NCBI GenBank assembly: GCA_036274675.1
Contig: DASUFE010000007.1
Coordinates: 1 to 33,422 of the forward strand
Direction of reading: 5' to 3'
Origin: DASUFE01 sp036274675
Lineage (GTDB): Bacteria > Pseudomonadota > Gammaproteobacteria > HTCC5015
Length of the DNA: 33,422 bases
Shown: positions 32,397 to 33,422 of the stretch, piece by piece
Numbering within the stretch: position 1 is the first letter of the stretch
Layout of the letters: every line of letters starts with the position of its first letter
The notes under the pieces: model-generated
Databases searched by the model: none
What the model was told of the DNA's origin: nothing
Seen by the model: only the letters and a program-made list of their open reading frames with translations
Translations under genes and position numbers: made by a program

Positions 32397-32477
32397 TGAC
32401 GCGCCCGGAGAGATTGCTCATCCCATCTCGCCCTACGGGCTCCCTACGGTCGCGCAAAAACGCTCCCGGCGTTTTTG
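32397..32477 (-). repeat. Array unit c: tRNA-Arg 3'-end copy with 63-bp T-loop insert
   Basis: ATCTCTCCGGGCGCGTCA on minus at 32397-32414 (CCA mutated to TCA). The insert 32415-32477 ends with a perfect 9-bp hairpin CAAAAACGC / GCGTTTTTG with a GGGA-containing loop (32455-32477). TCGAACTC resumes at 32478. Confidence 0.8.
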
Positions 32478-32528
32478 TCGAACTCACCCTTTTGATTCGT
32501 CGGGAGTTCGAATGCCGCTCGCAACACG

Positions 32529-32569
32529 ATCCATAAAAAAGCCCGCGCAAGGCGGGCTTTTTTATGGAT
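32529..32569. terminator. Bidirectional terminator palindrome next to the tRNA-Arg 3' half
   Basis: Perfect 18-bp arms ATCCATAAAAAAGCCCGC / GCGGGCTTTTTTATGGAT with loop GCAAG, 2 bp after the tRNA CCA on the minus strand. Probably the original terminator of the tRNA-Arg gene; the same palindrome recurs between units b and c. Confidence 0.9.
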
Positions 32570-32570
32570 A

Positions 32571-32617
32571 TGGCGCGCCCGGAGAGATTCGAACTCCCGA
32601 CCACCTAGTTCGTAGCC
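32571..32617 (-). tRNA. 3' half of a tRNA-Arg(ACG) gene, probable attachment site
   Basis: On minus, GGCTACGAACTAGG gives the anticodon loop CTACGAA (anticodon ACG) and the 3' anticodon strand CTAGG. Then come the variable region, the T arm GGGAG-TTCGAAT-CTCTC, the acceptor strand CGGGCGC, discriminator G and CCA. Upstream the expected 5' anticodon strand (CCTAG) is absent (ACCGG instead), as are the D arm and 5' acceptor. The break at the anticodon loop is where tRNA-type integrases cut, so this is most simply an att copy. The intact gene would lie further right. Confidence 0.8.
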
Positions 32618-32841
32618 GGTTTTTAACTTATTGATTGTTAATAACATCAGTCACTTACGGCGTTTGCTCATTTTGAACCGCAGTTGAAAGATCAATGACT
32701 TACAGTCGAGTGGTATTTCGAGTTAGCACAAATTCAGCACAACGAACAACAGCCACCACTCATTGCCAAGTAAATGCAGACTTGGTGCGGAACCATTGGA
32801 ATCATTATTCGTGAAGGTTGGCTCCTTATTGCCATCGACTA

Positions 32842-33422
32842 TCAGTGTGATATAAAACCAGCCTTCGCTGCTGCCGAAGATTCGTACAATTCCCCCCACC
32901 CTATAGATACGATGTCATTTTTTGCAATAAAAAAATTATTATCAGGAATTCCGACTACTAATCTTGCCACGTGGACGTATGCGGGCCATTCCCTAATAAC
33001 AAAAAGAGAATAGCCGGAGTGACGACTTGCAATAATAACTTTTGATATGTTCTGCTCGCCTAGTCCATATGATTGACCGGCTATTGGCGGATCTATCTCA
33101 CAAATCATGTAGCCATCGGGATGGCCATCCATCAAGCGCCTTCCCTTATAGCATGCTCTAATTTCTTCAAGCCCATATCCTTCGCTAGAAGTCAGGTAAA
33201 AATCGGGATGATTAAAGCGCTTTGAACTGAAAAAGGGGCAACACACTTTCCGTAATTGCACTTCTTGGCCTTCATTTATGAAAAGTACATCGAGGTGCTC
33301 ATGCGAACCAAACATACGACGAAAAATTGAAGCGATATCATTAACTAATTTCTCATCCCCTCTCTCACTTTCCAAGGCTATACAGAGCGCAACATTAAAA
33401 TCTTTTTCATTGTTATGCTCCA
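32842..33422 (-). CDS. Unknown protein, 5' end beyond the right edge
   Basis: The minus-strand frame is open from the window edge to a TGA at 32842 (193 codons visible). The first residues are EHNNEKDFNVALCIALESER, so the true start is probably just outside; the TTG at 33375 is an unlikely start. Contains LDVLFINEGQEVQLRKVCCP and ends ESSAAAKAGFISH. Mixed alpha/beta, no signal peptide seen, family not recognised. GC content is clearly lower than in the rest of the window and it lies beyond the tRNA-Arg fragment, both consistent with an acquired element. Confidence 0.6.
   Translation of the reverse strand, partial: EHNNEKDFNVALCIALESERGDEKLVNDIASIFRRMFGSHEHLDVLFINEGQEVQLRKVCCPFFSSKRFNHPDFYLTSSEGYGLEEIRACYKGRRLMDGHPDGYMICEIDPPIAGQSYGLGEQNISKVIIASRHSGYSLFVIREWPAYVHVARLVVGIPDNNFFIAKNDIVSIGWGELYESSAAAKAGFISH

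Larger units (their letters stand above)
31942..32841. other. 900-bp non-coding stretch: tRNA-3'-end tandem array and island edge
   Basis: Holds four tandem units of tRNA-Arg 3'-end sequence with hairpins and terminators (32040-32617, listed separately), then about 225 bp of AT-rich DNA with no gene. The latter includes a direct pair TTAGCACAAA / TTCAGCACAA at 32723-32742, reminiscent of attachment-flank arm sites, but I cannot assign it. Short ORFs across the array are frame-through of repeats. Confidence 0.6.

Noticed and set aside
32040..32617. CRISPR array
   Set aside because: Repeats are unequal in spacing (117-185 bp), are tRNA-derived and include terminators; no cas genes.
32040..32617. 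Integron attC cassette array
   Set aside because: No cassette ORFs, no integrase and no consistent RYYYAAC/GTTRRRY boxes at unit borders; the shared part is a tRNA 3' end.
32774..33013. 79-codon plus-strand frame near the right end
   Set aside because: It is antisense to the open minus-strand frame that continues to the window edge and has no ribosome site.

Overview
The window looks like chromosomal DNA of a GC-rich, non-enteric gammaproteobacterium. The evidence is the gene order nrdR-ribD-ribE-ribBA-ribH-nusB-thiL-pgpA, the hrcA-grpE-dnaK-dnaJ heat-shock cluster with a sigma32-type promoter, a fliA/flgM-like flagellar sigma pair, and a DsbD/TlpA/DUF4266/DUF3570 envelope cluster. No rRNA and no intact tRNA gene is present. 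The species cannot be named from the sequence alone.

Left part (1-6.6 kb): the 5' portion of a secreted transglutaminase-fold protein runs off the left edge. It is followed by a compact lipid-modification module: a fatty-acyl-AMP ligase fused to an acyl carrier domain and a cytochrome P450 on the minus strand, and, divergently, a 4'-phosphopantetheinyl transferase overlapping a DUF374-type acyltransferase. The four genes suggest a route in which a free fatty acid is loaded on a carrier domain, oxidised, and possibly transferred to an acceptor. A cluster of 28-bp intergenic repeats follows.

Centre (6.6-14.8 kb, all minus strand): glyA-nrdR, then the riboflavin/thiamin/Nus genes. Two things are unusual. 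An HslV-like Ntn-hydrolase is inserted in the riboflavin operon, only 6 bp before ribE. Between it and ribD lies about 230 bp made almost entirely of back-to-back hairpins. RibBA has a degenerate GTP cyclohydrolase II half.

15-21.6 kb: an orphan gene with a ribbon-helix-helix-like C terminus converges on dnaJ. Then come dnaJ, dnaK, grpE and hrcA (with a near-consensus sigma32 promoter before grpE and a hairpin terminator between dnaK and dnaJ) and fliA. A divergent AT-rich regulatory region upstream of fliA holds a perfect FNR-type palindrome and a near-perfect sigma28 promoter. The sigma28 promoter reads toward a short FlgM-like anti-sigma gene.

22.5-31.6 kb (plus strand): a lipoprotein-type membrane fusion protein, an ABC ATPase and an ABC-2 permease; an OmpR-type response regulator and histidine kinase; then a TlpA-like thioredoxin, a tiny DUF4266 Cys-tailed lipoprotein, a DUF3570 outer-membrane beta-barrel and DsbD. 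The last four look like one periplasmic redox module of unknown purpose.

Right end (31.6-33.4 kb): a small unknown ORF behind a large inverted repeat, then a tandem array of four units. Each unit carries the 3' end of a tRNA-Arg gene; three also carry a hairpin insertion at exactly the same T-loop position, and bidirectional terminators lie in between. The last unit is a 47-nt tRNA-Arg(ACG) 3' half, which reads as an integration attachment site. The AT-richer DNA beyond it, with an unknown partial gene, is probably the start of an integrated element.
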